Assembly (NCBI RefSeq): GCF_005887115.1
Contig: NZ_PNCJ01000007.1
Span: 173,095-237,094 of the forward strand
DNA: 64,000 nt
DNA from: Pseudoalteromonas rubra
Lineage (GTDB): Bacteria; Pseudomonadota; Gammaproteobacteria; Enterobacterales; Alteromonadaceae
Direction: 5' to 3'
The notes below the pieces were generated by a model. That model was not told the origin of the DNA. It saw nothing but the letters and a program-made list of their open reading frames with translations, and did not search any database. Both the position numbers and the translations under genes were made by a program. Shown piece by piece: positions 9,129 through 18,540 of the stretch (positions are counted from its first letter, which is position 1; each line of letters starts with the position of its first letter).

Positions 9129-10979
9129 CTATTGCACCAGCTGATAACTATTGCCTAATTCATCCTGTAGTACGTAAGCAACCCCCTCAACAGGTGTCAT
9201 ATCAAGCGACTCAGTCAGGATTCGGCTGGAAAACTGCCAACCCTCAGGCAGCGTGAGCCGGTCTCCCAGGTTTTCCAAATCATCCATTTGCAATGAGGCG
9301 TCCGAAATACGGCTGAACGACTGCATCACAAAAACCTGACCAGTGGTATCGATCAGCTCATAAATGCGTCTGCCTTTATAGAAGTGCCAGGTATTGCTTC
9401 TTGACACCTCACCGGCAACATAAGGAAGTTGCTCACCCTGCGCAGCGCTCAGATCAGCGGTGGTTAATAAACGCATGTTTATCTCACCGAACTGGCGAAT
9501 TTGCGTTTCAGCCTCTTGCGCTATCACCTCCGCGCCGCGGCTTTCGTCCACCACAAAAAAGCGCGGGCCGTTTGGAATAGCACTCAATGCACCGTGCTCT
9601 GCGGCAACGTCTTCAAAGTCAATGGCATCCCACTGAGCCTGGCGACACATATCGACGCCCGGCGTCCCCCACACCTGAGCAACTATTTTGTCATCTTGCA
9701 GGTAAGGCAATAAAATCTCGCAATACCGCATGTTATAGCTTGGCCCACCTGTGATCAGCGGCGCCTCTGGCGCAGTCGTTTGCAGAAAATCTAACACATG
9801 CAGCGCCAGGTCCTCTCCGACATCATCCTGGATAAAGTGCCCGGCCTGAAAGCGTCTGTGATCTACCCCGTCTGAGCCTGGTACATGGTCCACCCACTTG
9901 CGCTGATTGGCTTCGCTGCCGAGTCCCGTGTCATATTCCCCGGCATTGAACATAAACGGGTTATGATAAGCGCCCAGTGTTTGCCATGCTGGTAAAGTTT
10001 GCATTTCTATGCCAGAGAGCATGGAAGGAAACGCACGGACAGCTGCTTTGTACTGTACATTGGGGTAAGGTGCATTGTATGCAGTGACTTCTGCCTCACT
10101 CAGTTCAATCGCAGAGAGCTTTTGTACCACATCCCCCGCCATCAGCTCCGGTACACTGGCGGCATAATCGATCCATTGCTGAAACCCTTCGACGCGATCG
10201 CTTGAACGGGTATCAAAAAAGGTGCTGGCATCTGCTGGTTGCGACTCATCTATCTCAAAGCTGGGCACGTGATAAGGGTTAGTACCAGTCGGAATAATGG
10301 GCATATCCCCATTTGCGACCACTATTCTGGCAAAGCGCTCAGACATACTCCCAGCCACTCTCAATCCAATCAGGCTACCCCAATCTTGCACAAACAAATT
10401 GATATCGGTGAGTTGCAACTGGTTAATAAATGCTTTAGTCCAGGCGACATGATGTTCGTATTGATGCACCGCCACATTAAGCGGTTTATCTGATTTACCC
10501 ATGCCCATATTATCCAGCGCAATCACACGATAGCCGGCCTCAGCCAGAATGGGGATCATTTTACGGTATAAATATGACCAGCTCGGCTGACCATGCAGCA
10601 TGAGTATCACTTCACCATCTTTTGGCCCTTCGTCGACGTAATGCAGCCTCAGTCCTTCAATATCGAGATAGTTCGCTGCAAAATCATAGTCGGGTAACTC
10701 ATCAAAACACGCATCCGGAGTCCGGATAAACTCTACGCCTTTTGCTGTGGTCGAAGTCACGATATCAGCTTCCAGACACTCAGCGCTCAGCGGGCCTGTT
10801 TCGGGCCGTGCCTCTGCTGATATCTCAGAACTCTCCGTATCTTCAACACTGATTTCTTCATCATCGCCATCACTGCATGCCATTAAAATGCCACTAAGCA
10901 GACAGATACCAATAACCTTACGCAAATTCATAACCGACTGCTTTAACTTAAATTGTGTTTCTCGGATGTTGTGAACCAT
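9129..10979 (-). CDS. Haloalkane-dehalogenase-like alpha/beta hydrolase lipoprotein with extra C-terminal domain
   Basis: A 616-residue predicted lipoprotein. The ATG at 10979 has an AAGGAAAA site 8 bases upstream; an internal ATG at 10931 lacks one. The signal ends in a lipobox (GILMACSDG, Cys35). Residues 95-395 match the haloalkane dehalogenase family: oxyanion motif HGQPSWSYLYRKM (129-141), nucleophile and halide-binding Trp in VQDWGS (Asp199, Trp200), a likely acid at Asp350 and catalytic His381 in QAGHFIQDD. Known members act on chlorinated or brominated alkanes, but substrate use here is inferred only. Residues 400-616 form an additional domain that I do not recognise, with a conserved-looking WHFYKGRRIYELID stretch. 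Family enzymes are usually about 300 residues, so this one is twice the normal size and unusual in being membrane-anchored. Confidence 0.75.
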   Translation of the reverse strand: MVHNIRETQFKLKQSVMNLRKVIGICLLSGILMACSDGDDEEISVEDTESSEISAEARPETGPLSAECLEADIVTSTTAKGVEFIRTPDACFDELPDYDFAANYLDIEGLRLHYVDEGPKDGEVILMLHGQPSWSYLYRKMIPILAEAGYRVIALDNMGMGKSDKPLNVAVHQYEHHVAWTKAFINQLQLTDINLFVQDWGSLIGLRVAGSMSERFARIVVANGDMPIIPTGTNPYHVPSFEIDESQPADASTFFDTRSSDRVEGFQQWIDYAASVPELMAGDVVQKLSAIELSEAEVTAYNAPYPNVQYKAAVRAFPSMLSGIEMQTLPAWQTLGAYHNPFMFNAGEYDTGLGSEANQRKWVDHVPGSDGVDHRRFQAGHFIQDDVGEDLALHVLDFLQTTAPEAPLITGGPSYNMRYCEILLPYLQDDKIVAQVWGTPGVDMCRQAQWDAIDFEDVAAEHGALSAIPNGPRFFVVDESRGAEVIAQEAETQIRQFGEINMRLLTTADLSAAQGEQLPYVAGEVSRSNTWHFYKGRRIYELIDTTGQVFVMQSFSRISDASLQMDDLENLGDRLTLPEGWQFSSRILTESLDMTPVEGVAYVLQDELGNSYQLVQ

Positions 10980-11171
10980 AGTCGTTTTCCTTATGTATCA
11001 GATAACAATTGCTTGTCGTGTTGAGGCATAGGAATAACACCGCATACGAGTACAACGTAGCCCCCGGTGTGCAGATGGTGTAAAAGTCTGTCTCAATGGT
11101 GTTTTGGCGGCATGTCATCAGGGCAAGATTGCTTGTACCATTTAATAACTTAGTGACAACGGGAACTCCGA

Positions 11172-12203
11172 GTGAATACAGAGCAAATATTACCGAGTCA
11201 AACCGGGCTTTATAACAAAAGAACAACGCAGGCCTGGATCTTTTTGCTGATCTGGCCCTGGTTCAATATCTTGCTGTTATCCAGTGTGTTACTGCTACTC
11301 TAGCTGTTCACATTGCCCTTGTTCGCTCAAGTTATCGTAAAAATATGGGGAGGATTTTGTGCAGGTTATCTGTTGTTTAACCTGTGTGAGTCTGTCTTTT
11401 CTCGATATTTGCCAAAAAAGCTTTATCACACTATTTGGTTGCTCAGACCCTTTTCCATCATTCTGCTTTACATCCTGATAGGCCCTGTCGTCAACCTGCC
11501 CACCACCAATCCAGCTGCACAGGTTACATTTTTGCCTATTGTCATTATGTTGCTCGAGACGTCGGTTTACATTGCGGTGATGCTGATGTTTAAACAACAG
11601 GCCTATTATTTTCAGTCTCAGCTGCAAGCGCAAAAAGCCGAATTACAAATGCTGAAAATGCAGTCTAACCCGCACTTTTTGTTTAATACCCTCAACCTGA
11701 TAGCCAGTGAAGTCACCCTGGAACCCCACAAGGCTAAGGCGCTGATTTATGACTTGAGTGACTTGTTGCGCCAAACCATTGAGCTGACAAAACACCAATT
11801 TGTAGCGCTTGAACAAGAACTAAAGCTGGCTGAACTCTATCTTGTGTTACAACAAAAAAGATTTGCAGACAGACTCACGTTTGATTTAGATTGCCAAAGT
11901 GAATAAGACCAACTTGCGGTTCCTTCTCTACTGTTACTGCCAGTTGTAGAAAACGCAGTAAAATATGGCATTGCACCTTATTCACAGGCAGGTCATATCA
12001 GTATCATTATTGAAGCGACTACGCGCTCGTTGCTGATTGAAGTGCAGGATACAGGCGCGCCATTCGATGACACCCTGGTGAGTCAGGGCGAAGGCCTGCG
12101 CATAACGCGCGAAACCCTGGCACTGCACTATCAAGATGAAGCGACGTTTAAACTGGTATCCACTGACGAGGGCACCAGCGCATTCATTACGCTGCCCCGG
12201 TAA
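11172..12203 (+). pseudogene. LytS-like sensor histidine kinase interrupted by two in-frame stops
   Basis: A continuous frame from a GTG at 11172 to a TAA at 12201 reads as a complete small sensor kinase of about 343 codons, but it has a TAG at 11301-11303 and a TAA at 11904-11906. The first part encodes membrane helices. The middle has the His-kinase signature QSNPHFLFNTLN (pfam06580 type). The part after the second stop has the ATP-binding N-box LPVVENAVKYG and a C-terminal G-box. If the second stop is real, the kinase lacks its ATPase domain and cannot phosphorylate. The gene directly downstream is the matching LytTR response regulator. A TTG at 11313 could restart translation after the first stop. 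Sequencing error, recoding or true decay are all possible; two separate stops favour decay. Confidence 0.8.
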
Positions 12204-12218
12204 GCACACGAGCCCCAA

Positions 12219-12956
12219 ATGAATAAAAAAACCGTGATCATCGTCGATGACGAACAGGCTGCCAGACGGCACTTAAGGGATGTAATAAGTGGCTTTGATG
12301 CGCTAAATATTGTTGCAGAGGCCGCGGATGGCAAGTCGGCCATAGAACAGATCATGCTCTGGCGCCCGGATATTGTCTTTCTCGATATTGAAATGCCAGA
12401 ACTCAATGGCTTTGATGTGGCACAGGCAACGCAAGGCTTAACCTATCAGCTGATATTTATGACAGCATACGAGCAATATGCGCTGAAAGCCTTTGATACC
12501 AATGCCATAGATTACTTAGTTAAACCTGCCAGGCCGGAACTTATCGCCAAAAGCATAGGCAAAATTGTTCGCCAGCAAACACATAACCAGCCACAGCGCT
12601 CATCAGAGCGCCTGATCCTCAACGATCATGCGCAACAAAAGATCATTGAATTTGAGCATATCAGTTACATTGAAAGCATTGGCCGTTATCGACGAGTACA
12701 TTTAACAGCGCAAGGCGCCGGCATCCACAGCACAGACACCATTATTTCAGAGCAAACACTGGATGGATTTTGCACTCAGTTACCTGATTCACAATTTTAC
12801 CGCTTACATCGCAGCTATATCATCAATGCCACACAACTTTTAGAGCTTAAATATCACGCCCGAAAACATTTTGTGCTACTTGCGGGAACGGATGTACAAA
12901 TTCCTGTCTCACGTCGTTTTATCCACACTTTAAAGGAGCGGATAACCACCAGGTAA
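12219..12956 (+). CDS. LytTR-family DNA-binding response regulator
   Basis: A 245-residue two-component regulator. Residues 5-115 are a receiver domain with the acidic pair in VDDEQ, the phospho-acceptor Asp56 in FLDIEMPELNGFD, and Lys in LVKPARPE. Residues 145-240 are a LytTR DNA-binding domain (YIESIGRYRRVHL, FYRLHRSYIIN, VPVSRR-like end). Such regulators bind direct repeats upstream of their targets, often genes for membrane or surface proteins. It starts 15 bases after the stop of the LytS-like kinase frame, so the pair form an operon. Because the kinase is interrupted, this regulator may be unphosphorylated or served by another kinase. Confidence 0.9.
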   Translation: MNKKTVIIVDDEQAARRHLRDVISGFDALNIVAEAADGKSAIEQIMLWRPDIVFLDIEMPELNGFDVAQATQGLTYQLIFMTAYEQYALKAFDTNAIDYLVKPARPELIAKSIGKIVRQQTHNQPQRSSERLILNDHAQQKIIEFEHISYIESIGRYRRVHLTAQGAGIHSTDTIISEQTLDGFCTQLPDSQFYRLHRSYIINATQLLELKYHARKHFVLLAGTDVQIPVSRRFIHTLKERITTR

Positions 12957-13159
12957 AGCGTGAGAGATAACTTTCGAGTGTAATGTGGACAACACCATTT
13001 TGCAGGCATAGCCCCTGATATATATTTTTTTTCTTCGATTGGGGAGGTATTAATGATAGGAAGCTCCCCCAAACCAAAGTGCAATAGCGGCTTAAGCTTG
13101 GCGATGAATGAGACTAAGCTAAACCATTCTCACTCACGCAATACTTGGCTCATTGTCTG

Positions 13160-13486
13160 TTATCTAATTCTCATGTGGGTTGCTTTAGATATGTGCCCAA
13201 ACTTACACTCTTGATTAGCCTCATCGTGGACAAGCAGTACTTCCTTTCCCCCCATAAATGCCGCAAGTGCCATTGAATACATATCGTCAGAATCGGGGTC
13301 ATCCTTTGGCCACCAGAAATTACCACTTTCATCACACGTCTTATCTGAAATCGTGGTATAAATTACATGAAACCCATCATGAGACATTACCTGTGTAATT
13401 TTCCCCCAGCTTTTTGTCCACCCTGCATGCCCTTGTATCGGTACAAATATCGACATTAACATTAGCAGTATTGATATTTTTTTCAT
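13160..13486 (-). CDS. Small secreted hypothetical protein
   Basis: A 108-residue protein. The ATG has a good AAAGGAG site 7 bases upstream. The first 22 residues form a signal peptide ending QGHAGW, so it is probably periplasmic or exported. The mature part has two Cys (KTCDESG and QECKFG) and could carry one disulphide. I recognise no family. It stands alone: the divergent plus-strand LytTR gene ends at 12956 and the next minus-strand gene starts at 14157. Confidence 0.65.
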   Translation of the reverse strand: MKKISILLMLMSIFVPIQGHAGWTKSWGKITQVMSHDGFHVIYTTISDKTCDESGNFWWPKDDPDSDDMYSMALAAFMGGKEVLLVHDEANQECKFGHISKATHMRIR

Positions 13487-13671
13487 AATTTGCTCCTTTT
13501 AAATTTAACGTCCTGTCAAGGTGTAAGCAGCTCAATACCAGAGTCACCACACACCTTTTATAACACTAATCTAAACATCAGGATAATAAAATTATCAGAC
13601 GTTACGAATCACCTTTAAAACACTTTTTAGCCATAATTTTTTGATTGATGATGTCCCGGCCACAATGATGC

Positions 13672-14157
13672 TCATCGTTTGACAAGCTCACGCTGGAGCT
13701 CGCCTATCGTGTATTGACTAAACACCTTAATGCCCTGCTCTTCTAACAATGCGGCAGTGACACCCGAACCATTAACTTTGGTCCCACTAAACGTACCATC
13801 ATAAATATTGGCACTGCCACAGGAAGGGCTACTTTGCGTAAGTATTGCGTACTTTATTTGTTGCCGTTGACAAAGTACCAGGGCGTTTTGGGCACCCGCG
13901 ATAAATTGCGCAGTGACGTCGATACCGTCATCTCCGACGACCCGGGATGACCCTCTGAGTACATCAACACCTTTTCCTGCGATGATTTCAGCTGGCGGCC
14001 GGGGGGTGGGCAGACCTGCGGATACTTCTGGGCAAAAGACCACCAACTCCACGTTTGTTTGAAGCCAGTACCAATCAGATTCAGGAAGAGACAAACAACT
14101 GGCATTGTATCTCACCTTATTTCCAACCAAACACGAACTAATGAGTACTTTTTCCAC
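13672..14157 (-). CDS. DUF523 family protein
   Basis: A 161-residue cytoplasmic protein with the full set of DUF523 marks: SSCLVGNKVRYNA near the start, CPEVSAGLPTPRPPAE around residue 42-58, and the SSPSCGSANIYDGTF stretch near 108-122, ending in GSGVTAALLEEQGIKV. The conserved Cys residues suggest a metal or redox role, but the biochemical function of the family is not known to me. Length is normal (about 150-160). It has its own start with no close partner on the same strand. Confidence 0.85.
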   Translation of the reverse strand: MEKVLISSCLVGNKVRYNASCLSLPESDWYWLQTNVELVVFCPEVSAGLPTPRPPAEIIAGKGVDVLRGSSRVVGDDGIDVTAQFIAGAQNALVLCQRQQIKYAILTQSSPSCGSANIYDGTFSGTKVNGSGVTAALLEEQGIKVFSQYTIGELQRELVKR

Positions 14158-14253
14158 CCAGAACTCCTTTATAAAAAAGCAACAAACCGGACTTAACTAA
14201 GTGTCGGAGTCGCGTTAGTCTGTTTATTTAGAACTGTCGCCTCCCTACGAGTA

Positions 14254-14652
14254 CTACGGGCCAAAGCTAGACTGCTCAATCTCGACTTGCCTAAAGCTGT
14301 GGCCGTCATACCTGAATGCGAAAAGCACTAAAGTATTGCCATTAAGAATTGAACTTTTCGACCATAGTAAAAACGCGTCTTCTGACAAGATACTGTATTG
14401 ATAGTCGGTTATCCAGGGATCCTTAAGTGTTTGAGCTATGTAAAGAATACTGCCTTGCATCAAGTTTCCAAGATTCTCTGGGAGACGATCATTGTGGATA
14501 TAATATAGTGAGATTGCGGCGCGCAATGACTCAATATCAAGTGCTGCTTCATCATTTTTACTCAGTGGTGGGCAAACAACCAACCTTGGGATAATCAGGC
14601 TCAAAACAATTAGGCAGCCAAAAACTAAACAACTAAATTTTAAATGCTTCAT
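14254..14652 (-). CDS. Membrane-anchored protein resembling a pseudopilin globular domain
   Basis: A 132-residue protein. The start chosen (ATG at 14652) has AAGGAA 10 bases upstream; the longer open frame up to 14814 has no such signal. One membrane helix spans about residues 6-25. The periplasmic part has the sequence LRAAISLYYIHNDRLPENL and later LKDPWITDYQY, which is like the C-terminal domain of type II secretion major pseudopilins (ALxxYxxDNGxYP, KDPWGxxYQY). There is no prepilin peptidase site (no G followed by F and Glu at +5) and no secretion operon nearby. So it is a stand-alone relative, with unknown role. Confidence 0.5.
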   Translation of the reverse strand: MKHLKFSCLVFGCLIVLSLIIPRLVVCPPLSKNDEAALDIESLRAAISLYYIHNDRLPENLGNLMQGSILYIAQTLKDPWITDYQYSILSEDAFLLWSKSSILNGNTLVLFAFRYDGHSFRQVEIEQSSFGP

Positions 14653-15121
14653 TGCATTGTAATTCCTTGACAGACAAAGCTCTGATTTAATGAACAACAC
14701 TATACGGTACCCGTCTCTATTACCTGATACAAACAAAAAAGTGTGCTCAAATAAATGCCAGGCAACTTGATTTACCAATATCGGCAATCGCGGAGGACAT
14801 AGTAAGTCCATCAAGTTACATTACTTTATAAACGTATTTCGGAAGTTCAAACGAATTCCAGAAACTTCGTGCCGCGGGTTTACTCCCTCGACACATAAAG
14901 TAGACGTACTTCATGCTTCTCTGACATGCGTCAAAAGTCTGATGGCACTTCGCACCGTGTTTTGATGGCCTCCGGCTCGCACGCATCCGGGATGACGAAA
15001 TTGTTAATAAAATGACTAGATTGCTTGCAGATTGAGTGTGTTATTTGCCTAATTCCCCTCCACTATGTTGAAAAAAACCGCAGTTAAGCTGATTTAGCGC
15101 AGGTTTTACTGCCTCTACCCA
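14653..15121. other. Intergenic region, repeat-like remnant
   Basis: A 469-base gap. Bases 14860-15000 contain GC-rich, repeat-like sequence, including CCGGCTCGCACGCATCCGGG followed by ATGACG, reminiscent of dispersed intergenic repeats with a CGTCATCCCGG core. I found no second copy in this window. No supported gene was seen; the open frame running into the upstream side of the pseudopilin-like gene has no ribosome site. Confidence 0.4.
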
Positions 15122-17401
15122 TTGAATTGCGGCTCTTATGGCCTTAGTATCGGGAAAAACAATAATAATAACTGTAACGTTTTGAGTTCTTTAAGCCGCT
15201 TTTTCTTACTAGAGGAAGAAACCCAATCACCAGGTCAGGTGCCTAACTGGCGTGTTAGTGCGCTGCGCATCATTTTGGTGACCGGACTCTTATTATGCCT
15301 GGGGATCTTCGTCAACAGCTTGCCTGCTGCGTTGGCATTTGAACTTGACTATGTGCTGGCGCTGACATCTGGCTTTACGCTCACCATAGGTGTACTGCTT
15401 ACACTAAGCCGCAGTGCCTATCAACTATGCGCGCACCTGCTGATGATTGCTATTGTGGCCGCAGGGGTGGCCATCAAGTTATTTATTCCACTACTCCCCC
15501 TTGCCCAATTGGGGTCTATTTTTGTTTATATTACGCCTATCCTGGCTTTGTTGTTACTGGGTAAGCGCACTGCGATTTTTTATGCCATATTGAATATCGC
15601 GCCGTTTCTGATGATAGTGCAGCAAGTGAATGTTTCACTGATCCCGCCGGGTGAGCGCATGCTGGTCGATGGCGATATCTATATTCACTTTTTGCTGTTC
15701 TTCTTTTTCAACTGTACCGTGCCACTGGCTGTATGGCGCACCAGTTTGGCGGCCAGCCGACTCAACCTGCACATGGCCAATAACAACGAACTGCTTGCCT
15801 CTCAAAAACAAATTTACCAACGCTTCTTTCAAAAATCTTTCCACGCCATCGCTTTAGTTGACCAAGACTTTAATATTGTAGAAGCCAATGAGAAGGCGCG
15901 CAGTCTACTGGGGATCCAGACTCAACCCCTGCCCTGTAATTTTGCCCGAGTCACACAGGACGACCTGAGCAGCCTGCTCATTAATAACGATTTGTTTGAT
16001 GCAGATGTGAATGTCTTTCGTGTGGGCGAGCGAACCATTGAGCTGGCCTCGCGGGAGTATCACTCCGAGCAGCTATGTGCCTGGTACCTTAACGATGTTT
16101 CCGATCAGCACCAACTTCAGCAGGATCTGCTGGCTTTGGATGTTGCGCATCAGCAAGCAAAATACTTTGATGCAAGAACCAATTTGCCCAATAAAACCTG
16201 GCTCACTGAGCAGCTACAAGTGCATATTGACCGTGGGCGGCCATTTGCTCTGCTGATCGCCGAAAACCTCAACAAACACGTACTGGACTACCTGATTGAT
16301 GGTGAACTCCATAAACATTTGTATGGCCATATTAACCAGGTTGCCGAACACGACCCCAGCCTGCTCGACCAGATAGCTTATATTGGTGCGGGCCGACTGG
16401 CGATAATCATTGAACCCGACGCACCTGTACTGGAGGTCGCACAGCGCTGGCATCAGCACCTGGATTTTTGGCTCAAGCTGGGTCAGCACCAGTTTCATGC
16501 GCGCTACGCCGTGGGCATTGCAACCTACCCCGAGCATGGCTACATTCCTGAGCGCTTATTGAAAAATGCGCAGCAGGCGTGCGAGCTGCGCAGCCCCGGC
16601 GATGACCTAGCCATTTTTGATCACGGTACCCGACGTCAGACACTTGCCCGCCATGAAATGGCCCTGTTGCTGGAAAAAGCACTGGAACATGACGAATTAC
16701 AAATTGTGCTGCAAAGTAAGCACGATAATACCCACTCGGTGATTGGCTATGAGGCACTCGCACGCTGGCACAGTCCATTGCTGGGATGGGTGTCTCCCGG
16801 TGAGTTTGTGCCTATTGCCGAGGAGTTTGGTCTGGTCAATCAGCTGACGCAACGTATTTTGCACAAGGTTTGTTATACGCTTCAGAGCCACCCGGACATT
16901 CACGTGCCAATTGCCATCAATATCAGTTCCCGAGATATTGCCTGTGAGCAATTTGCCCGTAAAACCCTGGCCATTGTGCATAGTTACGGTCTGAGCCCAC
17001 GTATGTTCGAATTTGAACTGACAGAATACAGTTTTGCGGACGATCACAATCAGATCATGGAAGCGCTGGACAAAATGGGGTTCAGTCTCAGTATCGATGA
17101 CTTTGGAATAGGATATTCTAACATCGCCCGGGTTTTGGCTTCGCCCATTAAACGCCTCAAACTGGATCGCTCTTTGGTGACTCAGATCACCTCAGATCAA
17201 AAGCAGCAAGCGCTGCTACTGGGGATACTCACTATGTGTGATAACCTGGGGATTGCTGCGCTGGCAGAGGGGGTTGAAACTCAGGAGCAGCTAAATAAAC
17301 TGCTCGAGCTGGGTGTTAAAGAGTTTCAGGGCTACTGGTTTAGCCGTCCTGTTGCGGTTGAGCAGGTACTCGCAAAAACACATCAAATGCAGGAGCTTTA
17401 A
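15122..17401 (+). CDS. Membrane EAL-domain cyclic-di-GMP phosphodiesterase with degenerate GGDEF
   Basis: A protein of up to 759 residues. Residues 45-210 contain five or six membrane helices. A PAS-like segment follows at about 235-320. Residues 345-495 are a GGDEF-type domain whose signature is replaced by GAGRL, so it should not make cyclic-di-GMP. Residues 505-755 are an EAL domain with the catalytic residues intact: EALARW, NISS, ELTE, SIDDFGIGYSN, KRLKLDRS, AEGVET and FQGYWFSRP. It probably hydrolyses cyclic-di-GMP and responds to a membrane or small-molecule signal. The start is uncertain: the TTG at 15122 has no clear ribosome site, and a TTG at 15182 is an alternative. It converges on the LysR gene with a 4-base overlap. 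Confidence 0.85.
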   Translation: MNCGSYGLSIGKNNNNNCNVLSSLSRFFLLEEETQSPGQVPNWRVSALRIILVTGLLLCLGIFVNSLPAALAFELDYVLALTSGFTLTIGVLLTLSRSAYQLCAHLLMIAIVAAGVAIKLFIPLLPLAQLGSIFVYITPILALLLLGKRTAIFYAILNIAPFLMIVQQVNVSLIPPGERMLVDGDIYIHFLLFFFFNCTVPLAVWRTSLAASRLNLHMANNNELLASQKQIYQRFFQKSFHAIALVDQDFNIVEANEKARSLLGIQTQPLPCNFARVTQDDLSSLLINNDLFDADVNVFRVGERTIELASREYHSEQLCAWYLNDVSDQHQLQQDLLALDVAHQQAKYFDARTNLPNKTWLTEQLQVHIDRGRPFALLIAENLNKHVLDYLIDGELHKHLYGHINQVAEHDPSLLDQIAYIGAGRLAIIIEPDAPVLEVAQRWHQHLDFWLKLGQHQFHARYAVGIATYPEHGYIPERLLKNAQQACELRSPGDDLAIFDHGTRRQTLARHEMALLLEKALEHDELQIVLQSKHDNTHSVIGYEALARWHSPLLGWVSPGEFVPIAEEFGLVNQLTQRILHKVCYTLQSHPDIHVPIAINISSRDIACEQFARKTLAIVHSYGLSPRMFEFELTEYSFADDHNQIMEALDKMGFSLSIDDFGIGYSNIARVLASPIKRLKLDRSLVTQITSDQKQQALLLGILTMCDNLGIAALAEGVETQEQLNKLLELGVKEFQGYWFSRPVAVEQVLAKTHQMQEL

Positions 17402-18300
17402 GTCTTTTCCTGCGCTTCAAGCGCCATACACTGGTATCTGAGCTCACCGATAAACGCCCGGGCTGCAGGTCCCAGTGTATCTCCGTCTTTAAAGATCAGA
17501 TTAAGCTGCGCCAAACGCGTACGATTGTGCATCAGTTTTAATGGTAGCAGTGCCCCGCTGCTGAGTTGCTGTGTTATCGCGCTTCTGGGTAGCCAGGCAA
17601 AGCCCAGCCCCTGTGTTACCATATCCACCATAGTGCGCAAGTGGCTGACCGTCCAACGCTGATCAGCCCCCAGCCAACCACTGTCTGTGCCTTTACCCAG
17701 TGCAGAATCTCTGACCACTATCTGCCTGAAAGACTTAAGATCTTCCAGCGTCAGCTCGCGACCCAACTGATGCAAGGCATGCTCCGGGTGAGCAACAGCC
17801 ACAAACTCAACCTGACACAACTGCTCGCTGAATCCATCGCTCAGCACCATAGGCGAAATAGCAATATCGACCTTGGCGTGCTGCAGTGCCTCAAAGGAGC
17901 CTGAAAGGATAGATTCGACCAGTTCAATGCGTAGCAAAGGATAGGCCTGAGAAGTCGCCTCCAGCACCTTATAAAGCAATGTCTGAGGGAATATTTCATC
18001 AACCGCAATGCGCAGGTGGCTTTCTACCCCTTTAGCCAGAGTCTGACCGACCGCTTCGACTTTCTCGGCTTCATCTAGCAGGTAATTGGCCCGACGCAGC
18101 ATCATTTCGCCCGCTTCAGTCAGGCGGGTTTTGCGCCCTTCAACCAGGAACAACTTAACAGACAGGGCTGCTTCTATTTTCTGCACTGCCGTATGAATGC
18201 TCGACTGACTCTTGTGAATAGCCTTGGCCGCCTGATTAAAACCGCCATGTTCTACCACGGCGCGAAGCATACGCCACTGCTCAAGCGTGACTCGTAACAT
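17398..18300 (-). CDS. LysR-family transcriptional regulator
   Basis: A 300-residue regulator of standard length. Residues 3-62 are the winged helix-turn-helix (LEQWRMLRAVVEHGGFNQAA, then KSQSSIHTAVQKIE). Residues 88-295 are the periplasmic-binding-protein-like effector domain. LysR proteins usually control a divergent or adjacent gene. Here the upstream side (18301 onwards) faces a 450-base gene-free stretch that carries a plus-strand RNA candidate, and the AbgT transporter beyond it is on the same strand as this gene. The target is therefore unclear; the RNA candidate or a distant operon are both possible. Confidence 0.9.
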   Translation of the reverse strand: MLRVTLEQWRMLRAVVEHGGFNQAAKAIHKSQSSIHTAVQKIEAALSVKLFLVEGRKTRLTEAGEMMLRRANYLLDEAEKVEAVGQTLAKGVESHLRIAVDEIFPQTLLYKVLEATSQAYPLLRIELVESILSGSFEALQHAKVDIAISPMVLSDGFSEQLCQVEFVAVAHPEHALHQLGRELTLEDLKSFRQIVVRDSALGKGTDSGWLGADQRWTVSHLRTMVDMVTQGLGFAWLPRSAITQQLSSGALLPLKLMHNRTRLAQLNLIFKDGDTLGPAARAFIGELRYQCMALEAQEKT

Positions 18301-18540
18301 TTCACCTTCCTCGTTAGTTGACCATGTAGGCCCTTCACCTGAAACTATTCTAATCTATTCAAGTACTTTTCTCTATCAACGTACACTAGGTGCTACTACT
18401 GAACAATAGCTATACAGCTGAATAGACCAAGCAAAATTAAACCACTGAACACAATAAATTGTCATAATTTAGTCATTTAATATGGGTATGATGCGCTCGC
18501 TCTTAACCAATGTGTGCTCTTTTTGGTTACTTTGATTTTT

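Noticed and set aside
14860..15000. GC-rich repeat-like segment as a possible gene remnant
   Set aside because: No frame translates into a recognisable protein; kept only as a repeat-like note.
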